NCBI GenBank assembly: GCA_021014945.1
Contig: MU266437.1
Coordinates: forward strand, 26,160-90,159
DNA: 64,000 nucleotides
Source of the DNA: Leucogyrophana mollusca
Taxonomy: Eukaryota; Basidiomycota; Agaricomycetes; Boletales
Reading direction: 5' to 3'
Shown: positions 23,233 through 35,176 of the stretch, piece by piece
Layout of the letters: every line of letters begins with the position of its first letter
Numbering within the stretch: the stretch's first letter is position 1
Position numbers and translations under genes: made by a program
The notes under the pieces: model-generated
What the model was told of the DNA's origin: nothing
Database searches by the model: none
Seen by the model: the letters and a program-made list of their open reading frames with translations, nothing else

Positions 23233-24287
23233 ATGTCTGCTATCGGGAGCGTTTTCTTGGGAGACTTCACGAGACATCGTATTCTATCTTCCACGCCGCC
23301 ATCATCTCCTCCCCCACAGCTAGGAAATCCCATGAACCGCCCTTTGTCAGGTTCTCTGTCCCACGAGGAGGCACCCTTGGAACAGCTGGACTCGGACACC
23401 GCTGAGCCGCAGCAGTCAGTTTCAGAGGCGCCGTTGCAGCCACCACTGCAACCGCAACCGCAACCCCAGCCGCTAACGATCGACCCCGCACTTTCACTGG
23501 AACTACGGCTTCGATGGCTCGAGGCTCTCCTACTGGGCGTGCGCCAGGATGTGCGCGATCGCAAGGGAAAGGATAAGGTACCTGAGCTCAAACACGGCGA
23601 GACACTCATCCGCCTCGCAGAGGACGTGCAACGGCGGCTCGACGCCGTGGTAGAATCGAATGATGGGCTTAAGCGATTCATGTCCCAATGTTCGTCCATC
23701 TCACACCCCAGTGATGTCGGACCAAGATTAACACCTCTTCCAGACGACCAGCACGCGCATCTGCTGACACCCGCGTTTGCGCTGTCAGGAACCCTCCCGG
23801 GGCCTGCACCCTCGTATGAGAATATGTCCCCTGAAGAGCTAGAGGCGTTCTTGGCCGAGATGGAGCCTGATATACGCGCTGCCGACCGGGATATGCGCGA
23901 AATTGAAGTCCTGGAGAAGAAGGGCGTTACCGCTGCTGGCAAACTCGGAGGTATGTCGATAGCTACCAACAGTCCCCATCAGCTCACACGCGGCCAGACT
24001 ACCAAGCTCTGCAACCACGCCTGGACGCTTTGCTCGATGCCCACAACGAAGACATAAAACTGGCCGCTTCTTTAGAGAGACGAATAGCGGGGCTCGTCGA
24101 AAAGCACGCAACTCATGTATGTGTAGTCCTCTTTCTGCGCTGCAACGCAAGGGAACTGAACAAATATTAGGTTGATGCCCTGTCTGAGCTGTTTGTTGCC
24201 TGGGATGACGTTCTCTCAGAAACGGAGAACAAGGCCACAAGATTAGAGAAAGACCGCGAAGAACGACAACGACTGGGCTACGAATGA
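23233..24287 (+). CDS. Dynactin p24 subunit (DCTN3)-like protein
   Basis: Four exons (23233-23689, 23744-23950, 23998-24116, 24171-24287) give 299 residues in frame. The N terminus is Pro/Gln-rich and probably disordered. The rest is alpha-helical and likely coiled coil. The opening helix (LELRLRWLEALLLG) and the C-terminal helix (ALSELFVAWDDVLSETE) resemble the ends of animal dynactin p24, where the latter reads LSKQFVQWDELL. Dynactin p24 sits in the shoulder/sidearm of the complex that couples dynein to cargo. The match is from memory and over short helices, so another coiled-coil protein is possible. It lies 280 bases after CCC2 on the same strand. Confidence 0.6.
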
Positions 24288-24785
24288 GCTCTGTGCCGCG
24301 TTCACCTTATCCGACAGACCTACTGATACCCTCAACATCTGTAGCCTACAACAACCACGCCTAATCGCATCGGTTCCATATGTTCATATGTTCGCATGTA
24401 CTCGACTACATTACTCTCCAAACTGGACGCGCGCACGCATAATATGTAAACGCCCTCAAGGACCCGGTATTGATCTAAGAAGGGTCCTAAACTACAAGTT
24501 AAGGAAAACAGAACATCCGGGTTATAAAAAGTCGATTTGGTGCACCAAGCCGACGCAATGGAGTGGCTGTACCGCATCGAGGGGTGGACAGTAAGGTAGA
24601 TAGAGAGCGAAGGCAGCACAAGAAGACAAGAAAAGAGACCACCAGAAGAAGTCGTCAGGGAATATAATAGAATATAGAAGAAACAATGAAAAACGGGAAA
24701 GCGTGTACACAATAAGATAGGATGTAAAGGAGTGGCGGTGGTGGGCAAGAAAAGTGAATGCGGGGACGATGCAAAGAAAGATCTA
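24288..24785. other. Convergent 3' region
   Basis: Short intergenic space between the stops of the p24-like gene (+) and the RING-PH-VWA gene (-). It should hold the two 3' UTRs. No separate gene seen. Confidence 0.5.
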
Positions 24786-27700
24786 TCAGTCGCGGGCTAC
24801 CCAATCGGTACTTCGAGAGACCAGCTCAATCGAGTTATCCATGGTCCAGAACAAGCGTTCGGTGGCACTACGACCACTCCAGCTCTTCTGATCGCGCAAG
24901 ATCATAGCCTGTAAACAGAAGCTCGATCAGATACCATCATCAAGCAGTCATCGCGGCGAGGACACGTACCTGTTGTGCACCAAAGTTACGTTGGTCGTGC
25001 GCAAACAGCTCGACATTTTCTTCAAGTGCCTCTGACAGAATCTGCAGATCCTGGAGGATAGCTTGCATGGCACGAACAGCCGAAAGAGTGAGAATCTCTT
25101 TGCGGTTCCGTAGCGTCGTGCCCTCGCTGTTGGGCGGAGGAAGAGTTTTGGATATGCTCTGCAAAACGGTGTGCAGGATACGCTTCGTCTCGTTCATGAT
25201 CTTCTGTGCTTGTGGGAAATTCTTCCTCGACACGAGCACCAGGGCACGAGTGATCATGTCCGACGCCAGAAGCTCCATTCGACGTCGTACGATGACAGGG
25301 TCGGAGGGCTTCGGTGGCTTGGATGAGCTCTGGGTTGCTAATGGCAAAAGAGTGATGGTCAGGAGAACGGGGTGCGCGAGCCGCGAGACATGTTTCGAAG
25401 CAGCAGGGTCAAAGAACGACCCGTCCACCTCGAACACAGGCACTTCGTCAATCATGCGATCCATCATGCCGTCGACCAAGTCCGCGGGGTCATCAATAGC
25501 CAACGAATCAAGACCCATACTCTGCACGAACTGGTCTGTCGCATTCATAGCACGGCCGCCATTCTGCGCGGCTGCACTCCGGCGGGTCTCCGTGTTGTCG
25601 AGCTCGAGCTCGATGAGCATCTCCTTGCACTCGCCATACCGCAGCTCGCCGACGTCGATGTCGACGTTGTGCCCGTCTATTGAAAGGATGGACGAGGGCC
25701 CGCCAGAGACTTTGCGGATGCGGAAGCGCTGTCCGTCGACGATCTTCATGTGCAACTTCATGTTGAGCAGGCCGACGGACATCATGCCGCCAACGCAGCC
25801 GGCGAGACACCCACGGAGGTCGTACCAGTCCTTGACAAAGGTGTACGTTCCGCTTGTGTGATTCGACATGAGCCATAGCGACGCGGGGTCGTGTGAGCGG
25901 CCGTAGCCAAATGAATGGATAGGCATGTTTGCTGCTTCGGCACGAGCAAGGACAAGGTCCATCTGTGCTCGCCGCGTGCTATCTGCGGCGTCACTGACGA
26001 GGACCATACCAGATATGGGGTTGCGCGACTTGCGCTGCAGCACGACATCAAGACCTACAAATCGGATGTCAAAGACCGCTTTGCTGTCAAGCATCAGCTG
26101 GGGGCTCACCATGGTTAACAGCAGTCACTACGTCGGTCTTCTCATCCTTTGAAGCCCTCACCAAGAACTCGTCATCTGCCGTCTGCTCTTCATCCGTCCG
26201 ACCGATTTCATCTATAAACTTCGAAAGCCTCCCCCGGCTTTGTGCCCTCCCGACACACAAATACGGTGTCTTCCGCACGCGGCCCCCAGAGCCCACCTCA
26301 AACGTCACCAAGCTTAGCCTATCCTTCACCCCCAGCGACGCGAGGATGAAATCGAGCGACGCCTTAATGACGCGGATTTTGAGCGCTGCTGTGCTGCGGG
26401 GCGCGTTGGGCGGGGGTAGCGAGACGATGAGTATCAGGTCGAGCGGCGGGTGTGGGAGGGGCGCGAGGGAGTTTGAGGGTCCTGATGATACATGCGGCGC
26501 AACGATCCCCGGCGTGTCGTAGTGCACCATAACCTCTTCCTCGCCGAGCGTTGTGAGCTTGGGCTGCATCTGCCGTGGTGGCATTGAGCCATGTGAAGTA
26601 GAAGAGGACATCGTTGAACGGGATGAGCCGTTCAAGAGGCTGTCGGGAGCGGTGCTGACCGTTGTCCCAGTGCTCCCGCTAAGTACCCTTGCGGCCTTTC
26701 CGGACCCCCCAAACTCCTCGATGTCGAGCCCGCGATCACTGCCCGGCGGCTGTGATTGCTGACCCTGGGTCTGGAACGATGTGACGAGTGATTGGATCTG
26801 GTTCTTCCACGCCTCCAGGGACGAGCGGTCTTTGAATACGAGGATGAAGGAATCTAGACGCTCATCCTCCATTTCGATGGTAAGGCTCAAGTCGCTATTT
26901 GAGGCATTGGCGATGATGCGTTTGATATGTCGTACGTAGATCCGTCCCTTGAGGCGCAGTATACCTTTGGATTGGCTGCCTGAGCCGGAGAACCCTGTTG
27001 AATTGTCGCTGAAGGAGGGAGACGAGAGGAAACGACCCAGTGATTTCTTCTTCTCCTCGACGACACAGATGATAGCTTCCTTGAAGAGGTATACGAAGAA
27101 CTCCCGCACTAGCATGTCCCGACGGACGGAGAGAAGGTCGTACATTTGAAGTGGACCGAGGCCAGAGAGTGCATGTCCTTTCCAATCGGCGATGCGGTTC
27201 CGCAGATCCTCGACTATGCCGTTGAAAGGGGACTCTTCCTCTTGAGGATGCGACCCATTGCTGGGTGCGTATCGCGTCGATTCCAAGTCGTGCTGTGAGC
27301 CATAACCTGGAGTCCAGTTGTCAGACGAGGAAGCATATTGTTGGTGTGGTTGCTGCTGTTGCTGTTGTCTCCGTGGCACATCGTCTAATCTCGGCTGGGG
27401 CGGTTGAGCTGACTGCTCGGTGTCATGTCGTGCATGGCCTTGGCCGCTGCGCGTACTATAAGCATCCGACATGAGTGGCCCCGGCACATGTGTTGACCCC
27501 CGACGGGCCGGTAGCTCGATTACGACGATACATGTCAACGGTTGGCATGCATCTCCGGTACGCGATATCGATGAGAATTCGGGGCGAACTTGGATAGATG
27601 GCGCTACGATATAGTGTGATTCGCTCGGGTTCGATCTGACGGAGGCGGCATGGTCGACGGGGTCGTCGTCCGTGGGGTCGTATGTGTGCTGGGGTATTGG

Positions 27701-28565
27701 GCTACGACCGGCGCGCGATCCTGGCGTGTCGCGCCCAGGGTACAGTGCGGGAGAATGGGGGTCACCCATTCCCGTGAGAGCAGCGAGTTCTGAAGCTTGG
27801 TGATTAGACCAGGCGATAAAGCGAACAAGGAAAGGACGGACTGTTGATTTTACTGCTGTCGCCGTCGCCAAGTTTCATGGGTCGTCTGCAGACCCCACAG
27901 ACGCCAAGATTGGACTTGCGGGCAACAGTAGAGCGAGCTTGACCGGGAGGGGGGCCATATACTGCAGTGAAGCATGCCTGTGGGGGAGAGATATTGGATC
28001 AGATAATGACCACATGGTAAGCCAAGGATCGGCATTGGCCACCGGTGAAAAAGTATACGTTGTGCGGCAGGTCATTGGAAGTAAATGGCGGACATGAAAT
28101 ACGGGAAATGAATGAAGTATTTACCTCGTGAAGAGCATGACCACACTCGGGGACTACGTGGGGTTTCTCCCCGGGGAGCCTAAAGCTAAAGCTGAGTGGT
28201 TCGAGGCAAACAGGGCATTCGTCCTCGTCCTCGACGATATCGTGTGTTTGTGATACTACAGGTACTGGGGCTGGTGGCATTACAGCGTAAGGATGTGGGC
28301 TGTGAGTATCGATTGTAGAAGAGGCTGAGGCGGAGTATGCGGAGTGTAGCGAGTTTGCAGATGGCGATCGTGGCGCTTTTCGGTTGAAAACGGACTGGAA
28401 GCCCTTGAGAGCGGAACTCTTAAAGACCGTAGGCGGTTTTGGTGCTGTGCGAGGAGAAGAATAGGTGGGTGAGAGAGGCGGGTGATGGGAGGAATGATGG
28501 AAGTCCAAAGTTGGCTGGTCGGTCTGGTTTCTGGGTGTCCAGCTGGAGCTCAGGGTAGCCTTCAT
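24786..28565 (-). CDS. RING-PH-VWA protein, Far1/Ste5-like MAPK scaffold
   Basis: At least 1156 residues over five exons (28565-28125, 27977-27842, 27795-26110, 26054-24970, 24908-24786), all in frame. In order: a Ser/Pro-rich N terminus; a RING-H2 zinc finger (ECPVC, then PECGHALHEACF after an intron, then CGVC); a long low-complexity part with a poly-Gln run; a PH domain (VRRDMLVREFFVYLF, and EAWKNQIQSL near its end); a von Willebrand A-type domain without the usual DxSxS metal site; and a helical C terminus. RING, PH and VWA in this order is the layout of yeast Ste5 and of fungal Far1-like proteins, which hold the pheromone MAP-kinase modules at the membrane. The function here is inferred. 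The start is the first in-frame ATG; the frame stays open for 26 codons upstream to an acceptor site at 28643, so an upstream exon may exist. Confidence 0.75.
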
Positions 28566-30286
28566 TAAATGATCGAATAAGGTCTTGTCGTCGTAGTCCT
28601 TGTGTTTGAAGGCAAGCTGCACGACTTCAACGACGGGATAGCGCTGGGGATTATAAGAGTAAGAATGTCGTCGTATCGGTTCAAGGGGGAATTATTACGG
28701 CCTAGGGAACAGCCCAGCCGTACAATTCTTGGTTCGTGAGCTTTTCGCTGGATTGTTGTCTTGCTACTTTGTTCACTGGCTTCTCCGCGTATTCTACAGA
28801 CTATTAAAAGCACCCTCTTTTTTTTTCACAGCACCGACGAGAGGTTGTGTTATTGTTCTACAGGACAATGAGCTTGAACTTGGGTCGTGGCACTGTTTGT
28901 CCAGCAAGGCCAGCGTCTATGTATATGAGCCTTGGCTGAAGCTGTTGGCGTCTTTGATTGCTAGCGCTCGTGCGCACTGCTAGCTTCAGTACCAGCTCTT
29001 TCTTGAAACCCCAATACTGCCTAACCGAGGCGGCACCGCATAAAGAACCATCTTTATGATCGAAACATATCCTAACTTATCCTCCCTCCACTCCATCAAT
29101 GATCGACATTTTTTTTACCTCCTTCCATCAATGCTCTGGGCCACTTGCTATACCGGTTCGTTAGCAGCCTTGCAATGTGCATGCCTCGTGACCCATCGGC
29201 CCCCTCTTATCTCTCGCACGAGACTGGGTAGTAACGATACCCACCGCGGGGTGTGGGTTTATCATTGATATGTGGGTTTCTGTCCGCTTCCGCGCGCCCA
29301 CCATCGATTTCTGCAATGGGTCGGCACCGATCAATATTAACCTCCATGATACCCTCGGCATTGGCTCTTCATGTCGGTGCGACATTTATGGCCGCCGGTC
29401 CTACACAGATCCCGGCCATAGTTAAGTACGCCACTCGGAGTGGTTCATATGTTCGGGCACGGGCATCGATAAGATCACCTTCAGGGCGAATTTGATGGCA
29501 CAGAACGTTACCTGAACTCTGCGGGGCAACTCAGGCAAGTCGCCATCGCCCCTGACTGTAAACATATTGATCTTAAACTCATGTTAACAGATTAATCCTG
29601 CAGTAGTCGCCGCTTGCTGGTGAAACCACGTGCAACATTGCAACATAGTTTCCCCTAGCTCCCCTCGTCCCTGACGGACACCAATGATTTTAACCCAGCT
29701 GGTTTTAGTGACCTTCTAGAAGTCGCTGGCGTCACAATGGCAAACAAGTCGATATAATACGTCCCTCAGGCGCTCCAAGTTCGGTTTGCACAACCCCGTC
29801 GCGTTATGCCAGCCAACTATCAGGCAAATGGACTGTAAGGGGGGCTTGAGCCCCACATCGTCAGATCTATCTATAAGCCTGTGGTGTTTAGCCTTACAAG
29901 CAAAGCTTAGCATTCTTGCTCAGAGCTGTATTTGCGATGCGTGTTCCTATCTACGTGCCATGCAATCTGACACATGATGCACGATGGCTGGGTGGCAAAG
30001 TTTCCGGATGATGGCGCATCAACACGTTACAGTGCTCGATGTGAGGTACGTGTCCCTCCGCTTCCACCGCAATGTTGCTCAGGAGTTTTTGGTTTAGGTG
30101 TGCTGGAGTCGAGCTCTGCAGCGGAGTCGGCGCGAGATCGGCAGACGCTGCGGGTTTGGAGGCGTTGTTCAGACCGAGCTGCTATCTACGCTGTTAGGAC
30201 GAATGCTATGTCCGAAACTCGGCGCTCTCGGTCTATTGATACGGCACCGCCTTAGCTGTCGAGCACCTTGGTTTTTCAAATGAAGT
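28566..30286. other. Intergenic, no supported gene
   Basis: About 1.7 kb with scattered short frames and no recognisable domain. The left end presumably holds the leader and promoter of the RING-PH-VWA gene. The part at 29232-29255 shows a loose inverted repeat (gatacccac against gtgggtttatc), too weak to call an element. Confidence 0.45.
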
Positions 30287-30296
30287 GTATAAAAAG
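30287..30296 (+). promoter_or_regulatory. TATA-like box before the membrane-protein fragment
   Basis: gtataaaaag lies about 120 bases before the membrane-protein-like exon at 30411. It would suit a promoter for it, but the gene downstream looks incomplete. Confidence 0.3.
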
Positions 30297-30410
30297 ACAC
30301 CGGCAAATTGAACGACGTCGAGACTCGAGACACGGTCTCATGATCTTTGGGAGGTTAGGAAGCCGGAGTCGCGCATTTGCCCGACTCGGAATCGTGATCG
30401 CGTCGCACAG

Positions 30411-30542
30411 GATGGCTGCCCCATTATTGGTTCATTGGAAATCGGAGTCCTTGCCACCTCTTGTCTCTTCGGCGGCGCCCTTGTCCAATCATATTTCTAC
30501 CACACCTTCTTTTTGAAAGACGCCCGTATCTTCAAATGGCTG
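30411..30542 (+). pseudogene. Possible remnant of a fungal multi-spanning membrane protein
   Basis: One frame reads PIIGSLEIGVLATSCLFGG, continues through QSYFY, and ends with KDARIFKWLV at a possible donor site (gtaggt, 30543). This resembles the first transmembrane segments of the abundant basidiomycete membrane proteins with a DUF6534-type C terminus. I could not find the following segments in a consistent set of exons over 30543-31300, nor a good start. It may be a decayed copy or a fast-diverging gene. Confidence 0.3.
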
Positions 30543-31732
30543 GTAGGTCGGACTTTGTGTGCAGGCATCGACGTATTTACGGATTGTTACCAAGTCGCGG
30601 GAGGCATGTTAGGTCTCTGTCCTCCTTGTGGAGGCGTTTGGACACTGTCGATGACAGACTTCGCAGGCCCAGAAGGCCTCGTGATCTTTCCTCTCGGCTG
30701 CGACCTCGCAGAGCCGTGTGCTATCATTCCTTTCGTTGTCCGGGGACGTGGAAACGTAGGATTCCTCGTGACAACACTGACGATGTAGGTGGGACATTTC
30801 TTGCAGAGACCGTTGCTGGCTACGTATGTGTACCACCCTTCTTCCTCGACCGCATTGCCTCTTCGCCCCATCCTCCTTGGGCTTATTCTGACATAGCCTT
30901 TGCATTGACAGGTTAGACAGTCCTTGTCATCCGCAACATGATCCCGTGGATTTCATGGAGCTTGATACCGAAAATAGCGCTTTGGAGGTGCACTGTATAT
31001 CCCCCTCCAGCCATTAACACGAAATGGGGTGCCTTTCTGGGCTACGGGCGCGTCACCGGGGGTCTCAGGCTATAGCAACAACATCGTACTGCTACAAGTA
31101 GAAACAACACGGGACCCACAGCTGGCTCAGTCTCTTTATGTCTGGTAAGATTAATGGGCTACATCATAGGGACCTGCTAAAACATATGATAATAGGCCAC
31201 AACGCAATGTGAATACGAAGGATGTGACATTGGTGTGGTTTACTCGCGGGGCGGGAGTCGGATAATGACGATCAATCTAGAGAGTGCCCCCAAAAATGTG
31301 ATGTAATAAAGTGCATTGTGGCCGCGGCCGTTCTCTGGTTCTCCCCTGATCAAGTCCTTGTAGGAATCTTCTCGACCCCGATTTTCTCTTTGAAAACATT
31401 CGGCCGTGTACTCGCTGCGCGAGCTTATCTTTGGCTAATTGTGATGACCTCGCGGATTACTTAGGCTCGCATCTTCAGCTCGGGAGTCATTTCAGCGTAT
31501 GCAGCATGAATAAGCTGACAATTGCATGGCTGACCTCCAGGGCTTCTGGGGTCAGACGACCACGCTATGAACTTAGCGATTGGCGCGGCTTGGCCCTCTT
31601 GGGCGCGTATTAGCCAATGCACACTGGATTCGGTACAGTAAGCAGTGATTTCTGCTGACCTCATCGGCAGTAGAAGCTCATCCGGGGTATCAGGCTTTGT
31701 CACGTAGACGTCCCCTTTTGCCACAGCAGCGT
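30543..31732. other. Intergenic, no supported gene
   Basis: Nearly 1.2 kb with only short frames. The open frame at 30461-30916 is not recognisable and overlaps the possible membrane-protein remnant in another frame. Confidence 0.4.
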
Positions 31733-31740
31733 TATATATA
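31733..31740 (+). promoter_or_regulatory. TATA box of the DOPA dioxygenase gene
   Basis: TATATATA lies about 55 bases before the ATG at 31791, a plausible core-promoter spacing in a fungal gene. Confidence 0.5.
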
Positions 31741-31790
31741 TCGTCGATTCATCGACTATAGACTCCACCAACAACGACAACCACTACAAG

Positions 31791-32532
31791 ATGACCAACT
31801 GGGAGTCCCCTCTTACTGGCTACGAGAACGCTGAGCCCCTTCCAACGACCATTAATCCGGACGGAAAGTCCTTGTTCAACCCTCCCGGCCCCAAGTCAGC
31901 CGCCTACGACGAGTTCCCTAAGCCCATCGACTCGTCCAACAATGGATTTGATTTCCACAGTAAGTCGCATTCATGTCACAGTATCATGCACGGTTGCTCA
32001 CGTCAAACCAAGTCTACTATATACCCAGTTCCCCCGCTGAGACCAAGTATGCCAGAGAGCTCCATGAGCGTGTAAGGCGGGAGTTTCCCGAGGTGGGTCA
32101 AAGGGGTCTTGAGGCATAACACGCCAGAGGGGCGCTCGCTCACGCCATTGCACCAGCTGCGCATATATCGGTTTTGGGATAAGCCCGTTGGTGAGAACTC
32201 CGGCCTCTCTGCTAATTATGTCTCTCCTACGTCACAGCGCGCTCACGTGTCACTAGGCCCTCACCCTACCGCAATGTTTGAAGTCAACGTTTTCAACCCC
32301 CACCAGACTGGCGCGTTCTTCTCGTGGCTGGCTGTCAACCGCGGACCATGCGAGTACGTTCCAACATTGCTTTTCAATCCCGCATTGCAGGGTGTTGACT
32401 CGGTCGAACCTTCTTTGTAGCGTCCTCATTCATCCGAATACGGGCAACTCGCTGAGGGATCACACCGAGCTGGCAACGTGGATGGGTAGGCAGTGGCCGC
32501 TGCAAACCGACATGCTGAAGAGAAGTTCTTGA
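31791..32532 (+). CDS. DOPA 4,5-dioxygenase family protein
   Basis: Five exons (31791-31959, 32013-32092, 32157-32190, 32257-32353, 32421-32532) give 163 residues in frame, close to the usual family length. The family includes the Amanita muscaria enzyme that extradiol-cleaves DOPA towards betalamic acid and muscaflavin; most fungal members are uncharacterised. Diagnostic parts are YYIPSSAAE near the start of exon 2, LRIYRFWDKPVGPHPTAMFEV, and HPNTGNSLRDHTELATWMG with the conserved histidines thought to bind metal. There is a TATA box just upstream. The C terminus (LQTDMLKRSS) is short. The activity on DOPA itself is not shown by sequence. Confidence 0.88.
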
Positions 32533-32822
32533 TGATCATCCTTTCCCGAGCTGTCGGCCGTGGAACAAACGTTTCTTGTGCTTGCAATTGAGACATCGCG
32601 AGGGGATAAATCGATGTACAATTTCTCGACCCGTATTGTACCCCTCTGGATCTACGTTAGGTTTGCCAACCATGATCACCCAACGTCTAACTCGCAAATT
32701 GTCGAGAGTATGGTGCCAGACGAAGCCTATCACAGTGATTATCGCGTCAAGCGCGATAGCAAAGCACATGGATCTGTGATGACGGCAGTTGGAGATCCGA
32801 GCCGGCTCGGAAGCGCGCTTGG

Positions 32823-32830
32823 TATAAAAA
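32823..32830 (+). promoter_or_regulatory. TATA box of the cystathionine beta-synthase-like gene
   Basis: TATAAAAA lies 70-77 bases before the ATG at 32900. Confidence 0.5.
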
Positions 32831-32899
32831 GCGAACCCGTCAACCAACATCCAATTTTTGTCTCCTCTCCTTTGCCAGCAAAGCAATCCAATTTCCACA

Positions 32900-34495
32900 A
32901 TGGCATCTACATCCGCATTGCGCCATATCCTGGACACCGCTCTCGACGCCGTGGGCAACACGCCGCTTATTCGGCTCGATAAGATAGCGGCGCAGGAGGG
33001 CTTAAAGTGTAATTTGTGTAAGTCGGCCTGAGCTTGGCGGGGACTTGAGCGCGGCGAACTGATCCATGGCATTATCTAGTGGGCAAGGTCGAGTTCACGT
33101 CTGCTGGTGGGTCTGTGAAGGACAGGATAGCAAAGGCTATGGTACTCGCGGCGGAGAAAGACGGAAGGCTCATCCCCGGGAAGAGCGTTGTCATAGAACC
33201 CACGTCCGGAAACACAGGTGTGCTTTCTTCGTCGGCGCGTTATACACCTCGCCTCAGTACTCATGCGCGCGTACCTACAGGAATCGGTTTGGCCATGGCG
33301 TGCGCAATAAAGGTACACAACCAATGAGCGGCTACGTTTAGAGGTACTGAATACTACAGATAAGGGATATTCGGTTATCATAACCATGCCTAATAAAATG
33401 TCGCTCGTGAGTATCGCTTGTTTCATATCTCCTCTGTGTTTGATTGTTGGTCTGGCGAATGATAGGAGAAAGAAGCCCTTTTACGTGCACTCGGTGCTGA
33501 GGTGGTCCGTACACCCACCGAGGCGGCCTGGGACGCTCCAGAGAGCCATATAGGTAGAGCACTTCGCGACTGCCTGGCACGTCTCGTGGCTGAATTCCTT
33601 AACGATCGTAGGCGTGGCGCAGAAACTTCAGCGTGAAATACCGTATGGGATCATCCTCGACCAGTATGGCAATGTATGTCTTTGCCTTCGTTGTTTGTGC
33701 ACCAGCTCATATTTTTATTTTCTTTGTGACGAAGCCTAACAACCCATTGGCGCACGAGTACACCACGGGGCCGGAGATCATCGAAGCAGTCGTGTCCACC
33801 CCGTCGACCGCCGCAAGACCCTCTTCAGAGAAAGTGGACGCTTTCATCGCTGGGGCGGGGACTGGAGGCACCATTACGGGGGTATCTCGCGCTCTGAAGA
33901 AGAAGCATAATCCAAGCTGCATTGTCGTTGGCGCCGACCCTGTAAGCGCAAACCCGCATCATTAAAAAATTCGAGCTAACTTTACGACCTTAGATCGGAA
34001 GCGTTCTTGCAAAGCCTGATTACCTTAATGTCACTGACGCAGGGTCGATGTACGTCGTGGAAGGCATCGGGTACGACTTCATACCCGAGGTGCTGTCGCA
34101 GGACCCCGCGAACGTCGATAGCTGGGTCAAGACCTCTGACGCTGAGTCTTTTGCCGCCGTCCAGCGGCTTATGCGGCATGAGGGGCTTCTCGTCGGTGGG
34201 AGCAGCGGCAGTGCGCTCAGTGGGGCACTTAAATGGCTCAAGAGCGCAGAGGGAAAGAGGATAGCTGAGACAGAGGGACTGAATGTTGTCGTGCTCTTGC
34301 CGGATGGGTGAGTGACAGGTCGCTGCTGCAGCGGTGGGCGTTATTGATGCCTCGTGTAGTATCCGGAATTATATGAGCAAATCATGGTTTCTGGACATGA
34401 CGTTACACGCGGAGCCCCGGCCTCTCGCTGGTGTCATATCGCAGATCCTTTCACCCGCAGAAGACATTCCTCATGTGTACCGCTCCTCGTTGTAA
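32900..34495 (+). CDS. Cystathionine beta-synthase-like PLP enzyme without CBS domains
   Basis: Nine exons give 378 residues in frame. It belongs to fold-type II PLP enzymes. The PLP lysine is in GGSVKDR (about residue 52), the substrate loop is PTSGNTG, the phosphate-binding loop is GAGTGGT, and VGGSSGSA is conserved near the end. Stretches such as [15 protein letters not shown] and VEGIGYDF fit cystathionine beta-synthase (yeast Cys4) better than O-acetylserine sulfhydrylase. CBS condenses serine and homocysteine in transsulfuration. Yeast and animal CBS carry a C-terminal pair of regulatory CBS (Bateman) motifs. This protein stops about 37 residues after the last conserved core motif and has none. 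The start is supported by a TATA box at 32823. Alternatively it could be a cysteine synthase. Confidence 0.85.
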
Positions 34496-35176
34496 AGGGT
34501 GTGCTTTACGGTTAATTTCATTCAGCCTGGCGTGGTTGTGTCGTTTTGGTGGTTCATATTATATCTTGGCGTATTTACTTATACATGAGTTATCTTATCA
34601 CAGAATTCGAGACATTGGACCTTTCACCTTATGCAGAGTCGATGCTCCGCGCTACTATCCGTGTCATCGGAATTTGTGTGTCCATGGACTGGTGAGACTT
34701 TCGCTCCCACACCCATGCTTCTCGCAAAAAGCTTGAACAGTATCCAGCAACTGACATCACTTGAGCCAAGCTAGCATCGTCAAGGGTGGAACATACATCA
34801 TTGTGATGAGATCATCGCGGCCGAGTGATACATTATCCTTATATATGATACACGGGCGTCCAAGCATCGTACACTTCGTAAGTAGTCGTAACGTTCGTGA
34901 AGACCATAAGTTGATATCATCGTCCAGAGTCTAGATATGAAAAGACCATGCATATTGTACAGTCCAAAAGCTGTCCGGATGGAGGATCTTTATATCCCAT
35001 TCGTGAACAGTCGTAAGTAGTGGTCCATCCACCTATAGATTTCTCAATTCCGCTCGTGACGAGTCATGACTATCGACAAAGGGACGGTAATTCTCAGTAC
35101 TCGGAAGGCCGCGAGATAAAATACTCCTCACCATACACCATATAGGCATAGCGGACGGTGGTCATTACACACACAC
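34496..35176. other. Intergenic, no supported gene
   Basis: No gene recognised. It contains the 3' flank of the preceding gene and AT-rich sequence with a repeated gtaagtag-like motif (about 34878 and 35010). Confidence 0.45.

Noticed and set aside
23214..23969. Minus-strand frame opposite the p24-like gene
   Set aside because: Serine-rich composition is typical of an antisense shadow, and it crosses introns of the real gene.
29215..29270. Inverted repeat as transposon terminus
   Set aside because: The arms (gatacccac / gtgggtttatc) are short and imperfect, with no element or target duplication around them.
32536..33072. Minus-strand open frame of 178 codons
   Set aside because: It is antisense to the start of the cystathionine beta-synthase-like gene and its promoter, with no recognisable domain.
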